DNA of 64,000 bases from Limnephilus marmoratus (taxonomy: Eukaryota > Arthropoda > Insecta > Trichoptera > Limnephilidae), in assembly GCA_917880885.1 (NCBI GenBank), contig OU862906.1:58942665-59006664 (forward strand). Reading direction: 5' to 3'. The translations under genes and the position numbers were made by a program. Shown piece after piece: positions 24,124 to 36,153 of the stretch. The notes under the pieces were generated by a model, which saw nothing but the letters and a program-made list of their open reading frames with translations, did not search any database and was not told the DNA's origin. Every line of letters begins with the position of its first letter. The stretch's first letter is position 1.

Positions 24124-24212
24124 ATTTTTTTAACATTACGTCCACGCAGGAGGGCCAGATATCATGTTTGGGGATGCTGCGTGGAGGGTATTTTTGTGGA
24201 AAGGAAGGTGTG
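24124..24212 (-). mobile_element. SINE-A 3' fragment
   Basis: A T-run, then 'ccacgcaggagggccagat', 'tttggggatgctgcgtgga' and 'ggaaaggaagg', matching the 3' portion of SINE-A on the minus strand. The rest is missing. Confidence 0.75.
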
Positions 24213-24476
24213 AACCTGAGTCTTCAAGAGACCCATGTTGTAGTAGGTAGGAAACGTAGAAACACAGCCGAGCTGTTGAACACAAGAACGAGTGTTAGTA
24301 CCCGTTTTCAATGACAAATGTTCTCATGTAACAAATGTCAACGATGAACAAATGTTGGGTGCGCGTTTAGCGTGTTACCTGACTGTACACCGGTGCCGAA
24401 GGAATCAATGACACTATTTCCTCGGAGCACTTCTAGTGAAATACCGGTTGGTGTTATTGTAATAATTTGGTTTACC

Positions 24477-24545
24477 CCTTGCATCTATATCTATTTTTGC
24501 ATCTATATCTATTTTTGCATCTATATCTTTTTTTTTTTTTTTTTT
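24477..24545 (+). repeat. Three 19-bp tandem units plus T-run
   Basis: 'gcatctatatctatttttg'-type unit repeated three times, ending in an uninterrupted T-run. Confidence 0.8.
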
Positions 24546-24835
24546 GTTTATTAGGGAAACAAAGAGTTGAACACATTTTAAAAGTAATTATATATTACCT
24601 AAAAATATATATAGTTTCCGCAAAAATTCATAGAATATAATGTATATAGAAAAACATAAATGATTAAATAAAACATAAAATTGTAGAAAAAAAAAATATA
24701 TATGAAAAAGAAATAAAAAAACACGGATTAACTTAATTAGGATAGATAATATGAAATTAAACTATTAACCCTTAAAGCAATAAAACATTTTGACATCATA
24801 AGATAATGTTCAAGGATAGACACGAATTTGTAATT

Positions 24836-25080
24836 TCGGAGGCGGGTATGGGTACCGCCGCCCCGGTAACCATTTATTGGATAACCACACCTCTGCCATA
24901 GGTCACCCCAAATGGTTCGCTACGTTCGGTCACTTAGCAGGGGTCCCTGGGTTCATGGGGTGAATCTTGTCCAGGTTTTGGTGGTCGATGATTCTGCCCA
25001 CCTGTGTGGTGGGAAGGATGGAGAGAGACTGGTAGAGGGAGATGACATAGGCCCTGAGGGAAATTTGTGGAGCTATTATA
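24836..25080 (+). mobile_element. SINE-A copy, plus strand
   Basis: Begins 'ggaggcgggtatgggtaccg', continues through 'ttggataaccacacctctgc' and 'ctgggttcatggggtgaat', and ends near 'gacataggccctgaggg', then A-rich sequence. Lacks part of the middle. Its orientation is opposite to most copies in the window. Confidence 0.8.
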
Positions 25081-25089
25081 AAAACATAA

Positions 25090-28000
25090 AAATAAACAAC
25101 AAGATATTGAGATTGAGAAAATAACATAAAGCAGGGGTATAAGGTTCGTAATTAACTTGATTTGTTTTATTTTTTTTCTTTTGTGCATTAAGTCAATTGA
25201 CTTGAGGATAAATGGAAAATATCAGCGTCTGAAAAGATATCATTGTATTTTGTGCACGTCCTTCTGAGAATAGATGTGGAATAGTTGGTTTAACCTTGTA
25301 TTTTGTATTGGACGGTGGAAATGAATGTTTTCTAGAAAATAATTAAATAATAACAACGTTGATGATGAATTTTAATTAAAAAAAATTGTCGGATATATTT
25401 CTTCTACCTTCTAAAGTTAGGTGTTTCCGTTGATGGTGCACTAATAAAAATAAACCAGAGGGGGATGTCGGAAACGGCAAATCAAACAATTCCAATTAAT
25501 AGCATCATCAGCACAAGAATCCAATAAAACTAGAACTCCACGAACTCTGCAGTACCGATTTAGTGCAATGGAGAGACACGTAAAATATGACTTTCTAGAC
25601 TTGCTAGGAAATGCAATTCAACAGATAAGTGCGAATCAAATGAACAGTAATTACAAGTTAAGTCAATAAAACTGTCAATCTATATATTCATTGAGATCCT
25701 TTGGTTGTGAGCTAAATTCAGGAAAGCTTTCTAAGTACAATGTTTTAATCATTTATTAATTTACTACCTACTGGAATATTTTTAACCCCTCCTTGGAAAC
25801 AATATTTAATGTGAATGTAAATACCGTACAAGTGTTCCAACTGCCCAAACCCAATGCGACTTTTGCATTCCTATTTACGTTTTATGTAGATCTGGACACT
25901 AAATACTAAACTATAGAAGGTAAATTGAGCATAGTTTGTGAAGATAAAAACGGCTAAATAACATTGAACTATCGTAAGAACTACAAACGGGTAGATACCA
26001 GTCATTGTTCGGTTATCATTGTACTGTCTGTATCATTGTCGGTTATCTTGTGGGTACTGTCCATGATAATATGTATTAATCATACTTTTCTTATTGGATT
26101 AACATTATTCGAATCCTTACACATCAATATGTCTTTTACCGGGGGACGAATCACATTTAGGAAGATAAATATTCTGATCAAATCCTTGTACTTTTGTACC
26201 GCCCACCATAAAATATTGCTTTTGCCTTGCAAAATACGTTCATTAAAGAAAATATTATATATTATTATTAAGATATATATCAGGATTAAATTACATGTGT
26301 TCCCAATTGTGTTCGCTGTGTGCGAACTGTACCTAAATTTCTCTAAATAAACAATAAACCGTGTTAATCTCAGATGACCTCACAGGTTAGTAAGGTCCTG
26401 CATATTTTCTGAATGCACAGATTATAAATAAAATAATATAATATGAACATTTTACGCAGAATCGCGTTCATTGATCAAATCATTGAACGTAGAGTTTCGT
26501 ATCAGTGATCGATGAATCGGTGGATGCAATATTTAGCCATCAGTTGTTTTAATGATTTGCCTTGAAAGTTTTGCAAAGTTTAGCCATAAGTTGTTTTAAT
26601 GGTTTGTACTTGAAAGTAAGATTTAAGAAATATATTATAAGTTTGTACAGCGCCTTGAAGGTGATTTTACACAAAAACAGTGCTGTCTGTACAAATCATC
26701 CAAATATTTTTATTTATACTTTTGTAACCCTATGTTTCTTCTAATAGCCATTTGAACATGGTTATCGCATTGTATATTTCACTTCGTCAAAGATCAAGCT
26801 TCCATGATGAGATTCCAAGAATCAAATTTTATATCTCCGATATAAAGAAACTTAATGCATGGTTCCTGTCACAGTAACCTGGCAAATCTTATCATTGTCT
26901 TTCAAGTTTTGCTTCTAGTCTAGACCATTAAAATATACAGCGTTTCGAAATAACATTTCCATTAAACCAGTTGGTTGTTCCAAAATCTCGTCAAAGAAAT
27001 CAGGGAACATGGTATATATTTTTTATATCTTCCTAAGTGCCTATGCACCTGTCACATTTTCTCAAATTCCTCGATTCAAATTTTATTTGGACATAAAAAT
27101 CCTACCCTCGTCCCGTCATCTCTTGTTCCCAATAAAAGTTCAATTCATTTTATGGCCGCGAGTTTACCCCATACGTGGGAGAGTGCGGTGGTTCAACGGA
27201 GAATGGGTGGGGTAGTTCACCATCCCCCACCGCGTATAAAACCCCAACCCCAAGCGTCCGGTGCTATAGCGCATCAATTGAGATTGATTGCTCCTGAATG
27301 ATTTTAGCATAAATCTAAATGGAGGTTGTATTATTTTGATCGCTGAAACAGGAGAGCATTGAGAGAATGGTTGTGTTATGTTTGGTCTGATAGATGTTTT
27401 TTTGTTATATATGATAATTTTCTGTATTTTATTTATTTTTTGTTTTTTAGCCTTTTTTTCTTGAAGAAACAATCCACCTTTTGAACGTTGAATAAAAAAG
27501 TGCTTTATGTAGGAGAGGTTGATTAAATAATAATAATAATTGTTTGTTTTGTGTATTTTTTTAAATATTATCTATGGGCTGCCATTTTTTTCCTAGTGCA
27601 CAATGCCTAGTAGGAGCCAGGAACTGCAGCATAACCGTTTGTAGTAATACATAATATTTATGTAATCACTCATAATCATCATTTTAATCCAACAATTATT
27701 TCCAAAAATATAACCGAAAAAAGATCTCGTGATAACCGACAATTGCCAACTTGAACCTAAACTTGAAACTTGTGCTTTTCAACACCATAATTCTTTTCAA
27801 AGGGGATATTTTTTTCAATAATTAATAATATGTCTAAGTACTAATTTACTTGATTTTTACGACTTTAAGTCCGGGTTAAATCTTCTCCCCAGGAAAAACT
27901 AAACCTTTCCATACTCTTTTCCACAAATGATCATCTATTCAATTCATGACATGCACTATGTATATTTTTTTATTTTTTTTTTTTTTATTTATTTAATAAA

Positions 28001-28930
28001 TTTTACAAAAATGTCATGTTTTTGTGTATAAATAAAGTTTTTTGGAAAAAAAATATACATTATTTAATACGTCTTACACCTTTTTTTTTAGCAAAGCTCG
28101 TGTTAAAAAGGCGGTGACAACGAATGTAGATATTAATTTTTATATAAGTTTAAATAATATATAATTTTTTTCTTATATAAGTATAATAAATAAGAAACAA
28201 TACAAGAACAACATGTCAACCTACCAGAGACCAAATGGGAAAATAATTCATCGACTCCAGATATTTTTATATCAGAGGGTTCGGCCTGGTAGAACTCGTA
28301 GCTAAATATTTAAAAAATATTTCGTAATCCTACATGTATTTAAAATTACTGATTTTTGCATTTTTATATATAAATTCTTTGACAAATTTAATAAACCTAA
28401 ATTTTGAATGAGAGAGCTAGGTATAATGCCAGTAGCCGAAATAACAAATGGTAATATTGCCAAATTCTTTTAATCTCATTTCCTAAATCTGTATATTTTC
28501 TTATTTTTAGTTAAGTTATTTTTTTAATTTTTATTATTAGGTACTATCAGTTATTAAGTATTAATTATGACGTGTGCCTATTCGTAGTAAATGATTAAGT
28601 TTTTTTGCTTTTATATATTCAATAATATTAACTTTAAAAAAAAAACAAATTTTTGTCGTATAAAAGTTACATACAATGGGAATTTATACCCGCTAAGCTA
28701 CTGGATAAGTTCTACAGTTTAGTTAAAACAATACATTAAATAATCTTAAAAGCGTCAACATGGCAACAACATACACATAAAATATAAGAGCATATTAACC
28801 ATAAACATATTTATATATATACACTAAACACTGTGATAATATGACGTGCAATGTTGATAATAATACAGCGACCGTATTTTATGGTGAAAAAATGTAGATT
28901 AAGAAAATGTTTTTTTAAATATCATTACAC
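25090..28930. other. Non-genic DNA; one TATA-like GC-rich patch at 27160-27290
   Basis: No protein domain seen. At 27160-27290 a GC-rich segment carries 'gcgtataaaaccccaac', which looks like a core promoter, but nothing recognisable follows. 25964-26350 is an open frame of 128 codons with hydrophobic stretches and no recognised domain. Confidence 0.35.
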
Positions 28931-28934
28931 AGTC

Positions 28935-29228
28935 GAGTATATAATACCTACACTAGTCATTAATAACATAATTGCAAATTAGTACATAGTGAGAGTGAGC
29001 AAAATATAATCTTAATACATACATAAGGTTACTCCCTAATAGCCATGATTTTAACATCAGTGAGAATTTCGTTATAGAGCAATTTTCTTTAAATTCGTAT
29101 GGCAATTTGTTAAATATTAATGGTATAATATATTCAAGTGTTCTTTGACCATATTTGTTTTGAAACACAGGTACTTTCATTCCTTTATTTTGTATGAGAC
29201 GAGTATTATGTGCATGATCCACCATTGT
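28935..29228 (-). pseudogene. LINE ORF2 C-terminal fragment
   Basis: Minus-strand reading 'HNTRLIQNK' then 'KYGQRTLEYIIPLIFNKLP'. This is the recurring C-terminal pattern of Jockey/CR1-type LINEs (H-x-T-R, then G-Q-R followed by 'P..FN.LP'). The rest of the element is missing. Confidence 0.7.
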
Positions 29229-29246
29229 TTTGTATGGACTGCCGGA

Positions 29247-29420
29247 TCTGAAGGCATTATCAAACTGTCCTAATAATAATGCCTTCAGATGGCTAAACAG
29301 CTGTCACACATAATAATAAATTACAAAGCAGAACTTGTTAATAAATAAACTGTTTTAATAAATTTAATAATAAAAAATTAAAGTTTAGTTCTACAAATTA
29401 AACTTGATAAAAATAAATAA
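29247..29420 (+). repeat. Dispersed repeat D, copy 1
   Basis: Shares with 63015-63170 'taatgccttc', 'aacagctgtcac', 'taataataa' and 'aattaaacttga' in the same order. Class unknown. A small hairpin ('aaggcattat' / 'ataatgcctt') marks its left part. Confidence 0.55.
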
Positions 29421-29424
29421 ATGT

Positions 29425-30300
29425 ATAAGTATTATTTATAATAATAAAGTTTTGCTATTCAAGTTTTTTTTTTTTACTTTAAAATGAATTTAGTTTCCTT
29501 ATCTGCCTCATTAACATAATGATCCTACTTTTCGATTCAAACTTCGAAATGTTTTGTCTGTTGAGTTGGGCAAATTGTTAAAAACTTTTTAACACTTTTG
29601 TAATTAGTATAAGAACTAGTTTTTTTAAATCTCTTATGAGTATATATACATATATTAAATAATAATACAAAGATTAAATATACACTTTTTATGAGCTAGA
29701 ATAAAGTGACGGTGGAAAGAGAAGGGAACGAAAACGAGTACTCGTTAGATGAGAGTTTGACATTGTGTTAAAAAATAAATGTGTACCCATTTTTTAGCTA
29801 AATCACAAATATAAAATATATCAGAAGTGGATTATTTGGTTTTGTAACTTTCACGAACCGCATAATATAGCTGTCACGGTCTAATGGGCAAGTAATTTAA
29901 AATGTAGCTTTTGGTTCAGTGAATCCAATCCGAACCTGCAACACCACTAACGACACATTGGTGTACCTAGTCCGCCCTCTCAAACAAATATGCGAGTTTT
30001 AATCCATTGGGCGCTATCGGATTATTTTCCGCTCTGACGTATTCATATAATTGGATACCCTCTGCGACTGCCACCGTCAAGCGAAACGATTCGTGATTCA
30101 TGCTAAATAATAATACTTTTCAATATCCACGAATATGCTAATTTAAAAATATAACAGCTTTTTATTGCGCATTGGGGTGAAAATAAAATGCAGTAGGTGA
30201 CGTCATAACTGGAGTCATGTATTTCGTCTGCAGTGACTTTATACGCTACATTGAAAATGTACTATTTATTAGATTTCCACTTTGGTGTCCAACATTTTTG
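29425..30300. other. Non-genic DNA
   Basis: Nothing recognised. A 'gtgacgtcataac' motif lies near 30197. Confidence 0.4.
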
Positions 30301-30580
30301 ATTAAATGAAGACAATATTAACGAAACTCAATCGAAAATCTGGAAACAGAAATATCAGAAAAAGATATTGGCACCTCTGGGACATGAACCCAGGACTTTC
30401 GGCTTTTCGGGTCGTGACTCTACCAACTGAGCTAAGGTGTCCCTATCCATTTGGTCATTTTTAACTGTATCATATTTCGACTAAGAACTACCAAAAGGTC
30501 CCAGAGGTGCCAATATCTTTATCTGATTTTTCTGTTTCCATATTTTTGATTGAGTTTCGCTAATATTGTCTTCATTTAAT
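30301..30580. repeat. Foldback element with a tRNA-like core
   Basis: Arms 30301-30382 and 30499-30580 (82 bp each) are inverted copies with few mismatches and enclose 116 bp. The outer edges read 'attaaatgaagacaatatta' on the left, and the same inverted on the right. The inner side of each arm carries the 3' end of a tRNA-like sequence ('tcccagaggtgcc'). One full tRNA-like body (30370-30442) therefore overlaps the left arm, while the right arm holds only a 3' remnant in the opposite orientation. Confidence 0.8.
30370..30442 (-). tRNA. tRNA-like sequence (GAA at the anticodon position), probably a pseudogene
   Basis: Minus strand, about 73 nt. The D arm (GCTCAGTTGGTAGAGT), the T arm (CTGGG-TTCATGT-CCCAG) and the 3' acceptor strand AGGTGCC are recognisable. 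The acceptor pairs properly only if one extra A near the 5' end is ignored. The anticodon loop CCGAAAA has C instead of the near-universal T at position 33, and the anticodon stem is poorly paired. It is followed by AATATCTTTTTC, containing a Pol III-type T-run terminator. A functional tRNA is unlikely. Confidence 0.5.
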
Positions 30581-30589
30581 TAAATATTA

Positions 30590-31195
30590 CAATTTGGGGT
30601 TTTACTCGTAAGGTTTTAAAAAAATATGTTAAATTAAATATTTTTGATTGGAATTTCCAAGTTGATGTATAAAAAAATAAGCTTTTTATGTTTTCCATGA
30701 AAATAGTAACCATAAACTGTCTGGATGGATTGCCCTGGTGGCTCTCTGGAGGCGAGAAACGGTTAACTATACTGCATAAACGACTATTTACATAATTTAT
30801 ATTTAATATCTTTCACTCCCATTTTGTTTATTCTTTATTATTTTAATATATGTACGAGCTGCTTCACCCCTGAACGCCATATTGAATAACGATTATTATT
30901 ATAATTAAGAGATGATATTTTCTTTTTTTATATGTCGTACGTATATCGGACACCGGACACCGGGCATCGGATACCTAAGCTTTATGGGGGTACATAGGCA
31001 TCCAAATTTAAATGCCTACGGGGTATATGTTGTATGTTATACAATTAAATTATTATAGAACATTTTATTGTAAATAATTATAGCACATAACAACAATACT
31101 CTTTTGACAGTGTAAACATATTTCGATCTACTCCCATCAAAATTAAACTTTAAAATTATTTTGTGTGAATTATTGCATACAAACATCATAAACTA
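30590..31195. other. Non-genic DNA; short GGACACCGGACACCGG-type repeat near 30950
   Basis: A minisatellite-like 'tcggacaccggacaccgg' sits at about 30946-30970. Otherwise nothing. Confidence 0.4.
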
Positions 31196-31337
31196 TTAAG
31201 AAGCAGCAATTATTTTCTAATAAAATAGTGCTTTTCATTGCAAGTATCTGTGAACTGTGTTAACAAAAGCAAAAACAAATCAACACAACCAAACATTGTC
31301 AAGCAGTGAATAGTTCCAAATACTTCAACGTTTCACA

Positions 31338-32024
31338 ATGGATGTGCAAAATTTCATCTCCAAAGCAGAAGTAGCAGTCAATGCCCTAAATAAGGTACTT
31401 TTTGATCCAGCCAACAAATTGAATAAGGATCAAATTTCTAAAATTTCTCCAATTGCATGTGAGATTTTAAACGCCATAAGTAGCATGTCTTCAGCTGTAG
31501 CATCCAAAACTGCTAGCTTAGAAGGTGAACTGCGTGCATACAAGGACATAAGAGCCAATTCTTCTCAAAATAACTTCGGTATTTGCGAGGCGATTTCGGA
31601 AATGAATGAACAACAAGTGCGCTCCAAAAATATTATTATTTGCAATGTGCCTGGAAGTATTAAAACGACAGAAGTCAGCAGAATCTTGGATGGCCAGGCA
31701 GCTGTCACCAGTATAATCAGTGAAATCGACAAATCAGCAAATGAAAATATTTCAAAATTTTATAGAATTGGAAAATTATCAAATAGCAAGCCTAGACCAA
31801 TAAAAATCGAACTGGAAAATTCAATACAAACGAGGAATATTCTCAGCAAGCGAGGTCTTCTTAGGAACAATGTCAGAATCTACCCCGACTCAACCCCGGC
31901 TCAACAAAAATTTCTAAAAGATCTGAGGGTTCAACTGGAGATACGAAAAGAAAATGGTGAAGATGTCACCATAAAATACATAAACTCCACTCCCAGAATT
32001 GTACCAAATCTGCCAAAAAACTAG
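31338..32024 (+). CDS. LINE ORF1 protein (nucleic-acid chaperone type), intact frame
   Basis: 228 codons without interruption. The N-terminal 80 residues are helical and may form a coiled coil. Residues about 92-165 read 'RSKNIIICNVPGS' through 'ISKFYRIGKLS', the pattern of the RRM-like domain of LINE ORF1 proteins (an I/V-rich strand, then 'NVP', later 'ISKFYRIGK'). The C-terminal part ('RGLLRNNVRIYPDSTPAQQK') matches the C-terminal domain of the same family, where F/Y-R-x-G-K...R-P-R-P is typical. Its family role is binding LINE RNA to form the ribonucleoprotein. ORF2 follows within about 50 bp. There is no zinc-knuckle CCHC motif. The first ATG fits the domain boundaries. The frame is intact although ORF2 is dead. 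Confidence 0.8.
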   Translation: MDVQNFISKAEVAVNALNKVLFDPANKLNKDQISKISPIACEILNAISSMSSAVASKTASLEGELRAYKDIRANSSQNNFGICEAISEMNEQQVRSKNIIICNVPGSIKTTEVSRILDGQAAVTSIISEIDKSANENISKFYRIGKLSNSKPRPIKIELENSIQTRNILSKRGLLRNNVRIYPDSTPAQQKFLKDLRVQLEIRKENGEDVTIKYINSTPRIVPNLPKN

Positions 32025-32069
32025 CCAATTACAAAAATATCCAAGCAATTCCTCCTAACAATCGAACCA

Positions 32070-35000
32070 GAACTTTAAAAATTTATTACCAAAACGTCCG
32101 CGGACTGCGATCCAAACTCGATGACCTACGAGAAGCTCTACCTTCTCATCATCATGACATCATTATACTTACCGAAACCTGGCTAAACTCCGATATCAAG
32201 TCGACCGAACTCGGTCTTACTAATTATAAAATATTTCGTTGCGACAGAAACGTGAGATCAAGTTCCAAGTCAAGAGGTGGAGGAGTTTTAATTGCGATAA
32301 AACAGAAGTAGTCATCAAGAAAATTAATAACGAAACACAAAAACATTGAACATCTCTTCGTACAAGTAACGACTCCTCTCGAGAAAATTATATTTGGAAC
32401 GGCCTATCTACCACCACTTTCTGACCCTCAAACATACAGAAACCACTATGAAGACATCGAAATAATTTCCTCAAAATATTCTCACTCGAAAGTTGTTATC
32501 GTTGGAGATTACAACTTACCAAACCTAACATGGAAAGCAAACAACTGTGGTCTCATCACAAACGAAAGTGAAAACGATCGTGCACGTGAAGTTTTGGACA
32601 TGGTAAACTTTCTAAACTTTCACCAACATAATTTTATACATAATAATAACAATCGCTTATTAGACTTAGCTTTATCAAACTATCCTAAAATATCTGTACA
32701 ACTCTCAAATAATCCACTCCTACCAATAGATAATCACCACCCTCCCCTATACATTAAATTAAATATTAAATGCGATAATGAAAGAATACCTGTACAAAGA
32801 GTCCTAAACTTTAAACGAGCCGACTTCGACTCCATTGACAGCTATCTCTCAAATACAGACTGGTCTTTTTTATCCGATGAAAACATTGATGAATCTATAG
32901 ACCAACTTTATTTAAACTTTTCTAATACTATTGAATCCTATGTACCTTTTTATATACCGAGAAACTATAACTAAGGAGACTGTCGTATAATAACTACGAT
33001 GTCTCCAGCCGAGTGCCGGATGACAATCTAATGGGTACTTCTCCTTCTCCTTCCAGCTTCAGTGATCCAGTGGCTTCCACGTCGGGAAATTGGAAGAACC
33101 GACTACGACCTCGGACACACAGATGAGTCAAGGAAGACAGGACTCAGCTCTCGACTCAACATGATAATGTATTGTAAATAATATAATGTATGTGTTGTAA
33201 ATATTATTATAATCATCATGTTGTGTAACTGTCTTCGGATTTAAGTGTGGAGGGATGTGGTGAACGTATGTCTTGCGGTATAAAAGAGGCATGCGTGTAT
33301 GAGTGAGACAGCATGAGTAACGTATAAAAGGTTGTGAATGTTGTCCATTCGTCCTCTTTGCATCAGACTTCCTACGAAGCACTACTGTAACATAATCTCG
33401 GAATAAACATCAAAGTCTACCTACGACTTATTATTGTCTACCCCTGTACTCAGATCATAATCAGAGGAATCTGGATCCATCATCCATAAGGAGTCCAGAA
33501 AGTAATGTAGATAACCGGCCACGGTCATCACACCTACCCGGTTTGGTTCTCACCAGAGCTTACTGCCTCTCTTCAGCAAAAAAAGAGTCAACACAAAAAA
33601 TTCAAACACAGAAAAAATGTAAAGATCTTTCCAAAAAATGTTACAAAAAGTAAATAACCTCTATCGAGGACACTGCCTTTAAATCCAAAAATCTTTGGAA
33701 ATTTCTTAAAAAAATAAACGATGAAAACACAGAATACCCGCCAATAATGCGGAACCAGTGTAAACAATACACAGGACATTGTAAACCATTTTTCGGATTT
33801 CTTCAAAAATGTTTATGATGAAGAAACCCCAGATGACAAAATACCTGATTACAAATTTAGCAAGACTACACACTTAAAGCATTGCCATATCACACAAAAA
33901 CGCTGCGAACAGAAATTACTTTCCTTAGACACTGACAAATCCACTGGCCCAGACAACATTCCACCAATATTCCTTAAAAAATGCTCTAATACATTATCTA
34001 AACCACTCACATTATTATTCAACCGTCTCTTGACACTTGGACACTTTCCAGACCGCTGGAAATCTAGCTTCATTACACCTATCTACAAAAAAGGAGACGA
34101 CACTAATATAGCCAATTATCGCCCCACTTGTATACAGTCAGTACTACCTAAGCTTTTTGAATCACTGGTCCTTGATGAATACTATCCCAAATTAATAAAA
34201 TTAATTGACCAAAAACAGCACGGTTTTATCAAAGGTAGATCTACCGCAACTAATTTAACAGTATTTCAAAATTTCATAATACAATCTTTTGCAGAAAATA
34301 AACAAGTCGACTGCATATATACAGACTTTTCGAAGGCATTTGACAAAGTATCCCATAAACTACTAATCCAAAAATTATTTGCTCTAGGAATAAGGGATAA
34401 CATGCTAAAATGGTTTACTAGCTATTTATTAAATCGTAAACTGTTTGTGAAAATAAAATCATGGATGTCGAAAGCTTTCTGGGCTACTAGTGGCCTACCA
34501 CAAGGTAGTCACCTTGGCCCGGTTTTGTTCCTCATTTTCATCAATGATATAACCAATTGCTTCAACGATGTCGAGGTATTGCTCTTTTCTGATGACATCA
34601 AGCTATACAAGAAAATAACTGATGAAAATCATTGCCATATACTTCAGTCAAATATTAGTATGTTTAAAGATTGGTGCGTTCAAAATAATTTATTCTTAAA
34701 TGTAGAAAAGTGCAAAACCTTGACTTTCTTCAGAAATAAAAATCCTGTTTTATTCGAATATTCCATCAATAACACAGCTTTAGAAAGAGTCACGGAAATG
34801 AGAGATCTTGGAATTATTTTGGATGAAAAACTAAGTTTCGCCAATCATATCCACCAAATTGTAAACAAAGGTATGAAAACACTAGGCTTCGTACTAAGAA
34901 CAACCAAAAACTTTAATTCCATACAAGTCATTAAATTATTATATGTATCTCTAGTTAGAAGTCTAATGGAATATAACTCGGTAGTTTGGTCTCCATCTTA

Positions 35001-35421
35001 CAAAATTCACATTAATAACATTGAGCGAATACAAAAAAAATTTCTGCGTTTTATAAATTTTAAATTAAATATCCCACTAGAAGACTTGAAATATAATTTA
35101 TTATTAAATGTTTTAAAAATACACACACTAGAAGACAGACGTAAAATAAACGACTTAACATTTTTAATCAAAATACTTAACTCTAAATTTGACTGTTGCG
35201 AACTACTGCAACTCATAAACTTACGAATACCGACAGTAACTACACGACAAAATACACTATTCTACTGTAGCATTCATAAGCGGAACTACATTGCCCACTT
35301 TCCGATACAACGATTTCACACTATGGGAAATCAGTACTTAGGTGATATTGACATATTTGACATAAACTTGGCGAAATTTGTTGATCTTTTAAAAAACTTA
35401 TTATTCCAAAACTATTCCTAA
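32070..35421 (+). pseudogene. LINE ORF2: AP-like endonuclease and reverse transcriptase (broken)
   Basis: The EN part shows 'YYQNVRGLRSKLDDLR', 'ILTETWL', 'SRGGGVLIA' and 'VVIVGDYNLPNLTW', the ordered landmarks of LINE endonucleases, and then 'NRLLDLALSN'. An in-frame TAG at about 32308 and the insert after 32970 interrupt it. The region 33560-33890 contains several frameshifts and stops. From 34030 the RT is open for 463 codons: 'FITPIYKKGDDTNIANYRP', 'QHGFIKGRSTATNL', 'DCIYTDFSKAFDKVSH', 'GLPQGSHLGPVLFLIFIND', then a catalytic box reading FSDD instead of F/YADD. The thumb 'LYVSLVRSLMEYNSVVWSP' and a C-terminal region complete the protein. The product cannot be made from this copy. Confidence 0.88.
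32970..33527 (+). mobile_element. Solo-LTR-like insertion between EN and RT
   Basis: LINE ORF2 runs up to '...PRNYN' (about 32973) and resumes at 'YPVWFSPEL' (33534 on). The DNA between belongs to something else. It has a TATA box 'gcggtataaaagaggcatg' (about 33278) and an AATAAA signal (about 33403), the layout of an LTR (U3-R-U5). A TG start would be at 32985 ('tgtcgtataataac'). I could not fix the ends by a target duplication, so the boundaries are approximate and the type is inferred. Confidence 0.5.
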
Positions 35422-35666
35422 ACCTATCTGTTTTTCTGAAAACCTATGAAATCGCTGTATTTTTGTATTTTTATGACTTGTGTGCTTTTTTATCAAAATT
35501 TATTTTTATTATTCTGTATATGTTAAATAATCTGTCATGAATCATTTGTACTACCAAAATGTAAAAGCCCATTGGGCGTTAAATAAATAGTAACAATTAT
35601 TATAAGCAATAATTATCAGCCTGAAACACTCATCCACATTGAAAAATCTTCCGAGAAAAGATACAT

Positions 35667-35739
35667 GACGCCAACGGGACTTGAACCCGTGTCCTCTCGA
35701 TTGCCGGTCGATTGCTCTTGACCACTGAGCTATGGCGGC
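35667..35739 (-). tRNA. tRNA-like unit 1 (GGC at the anticodon position)
   Basis: 73 nt that fold as a tRNA: acceptor GCCGCCA/TGGCGTC (one mismatch), D stem GCTC/GAGC, T arm ACGGG-TTCAAGT-CCCGT. The anticodon loop CCGGCAA gives GGC (alanine) but has C at position 33, where T is nearly universal, and the stem has one mismatch. No encoded CCA. It is followed by ATGTATCTTTTC, a potential Pol III terminator. Internal A and B boxes look usable. More likely a mobile tRNA-derived unit than a working alanine tRNA. Confidence 0.55.
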
Positions 35740-36080
35740 TTATCTCGTACCCGCCAAATGATTCAATATATGCTAGTGTTTCATTCAACAATTACTGCTT
35801 ATTATATTTTTTCCACCTGAAAACAACCAACTTTATTTTTGCGAGAGAAACATTGTAAGTGTTAAGTCCCTCGCTAGGTGGCGTCGAGACAAATTATGTC
35901 TTCATTTATTGGGGAAATACTTAAACTTGTCAAATATTAATTATTATTTTTAATTGTAAAACTAACGATTTTAAGACAAGATTTTTTATGCATAGCACAA
36001 AGGGTAACAATTATTATAAGCAATAATTATCAGCCTGAAACACTCATCCACATTGAAAAATCTTCCGAGAAAAGATACAT

Positions 36081-36153
36081 GACGCCAACGGGACTTGAAC
36101 CCGTGTCCTCTCGATTGCCGGTCGATTGCTCTTGACCACTGAGCTATGGCGGC
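36081..36153 (-). tRNA. tRNA-like unit 2 (identical to unit 1)
   Basis: Direct repeat of unit 1 at an offset of exactly 414 bp, on the same strand and with the same deviations (C33, one acceptor and one anticodon-stem mismatch). Confidence 0.55.

Larger units (their letters stand above)
31200..35590 (+). mobile_element. Jockey/CR1-like LINE, nearly full length, with nested LTR-like insert
   Basis: Contains ORF1 (31338-32024), a broken ORF2 (EN about 32070-32970, RT 33530-35421) and a 3'UTR. The 3' end is 'tgtaaaagcccattgggcg' followed by TTAAATAAATAG. The start is a guess because I see no target duplication. An insert of about 550 bp (32970-33527) separates EN from RT. The 3' end directly abuts the large tRNA-like palindrome. 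Confidence 0.85.

Noticed and set aside
25964..26350. 128-codon frame with hydrophobic segments
   Set aside because: Composition follows AT-rich DNA; no motif, promoter or splice evidence.
27220..27300. TATA-like GC-rich core promoter
   Set aside because: No downstream gene or initiator that I can support.
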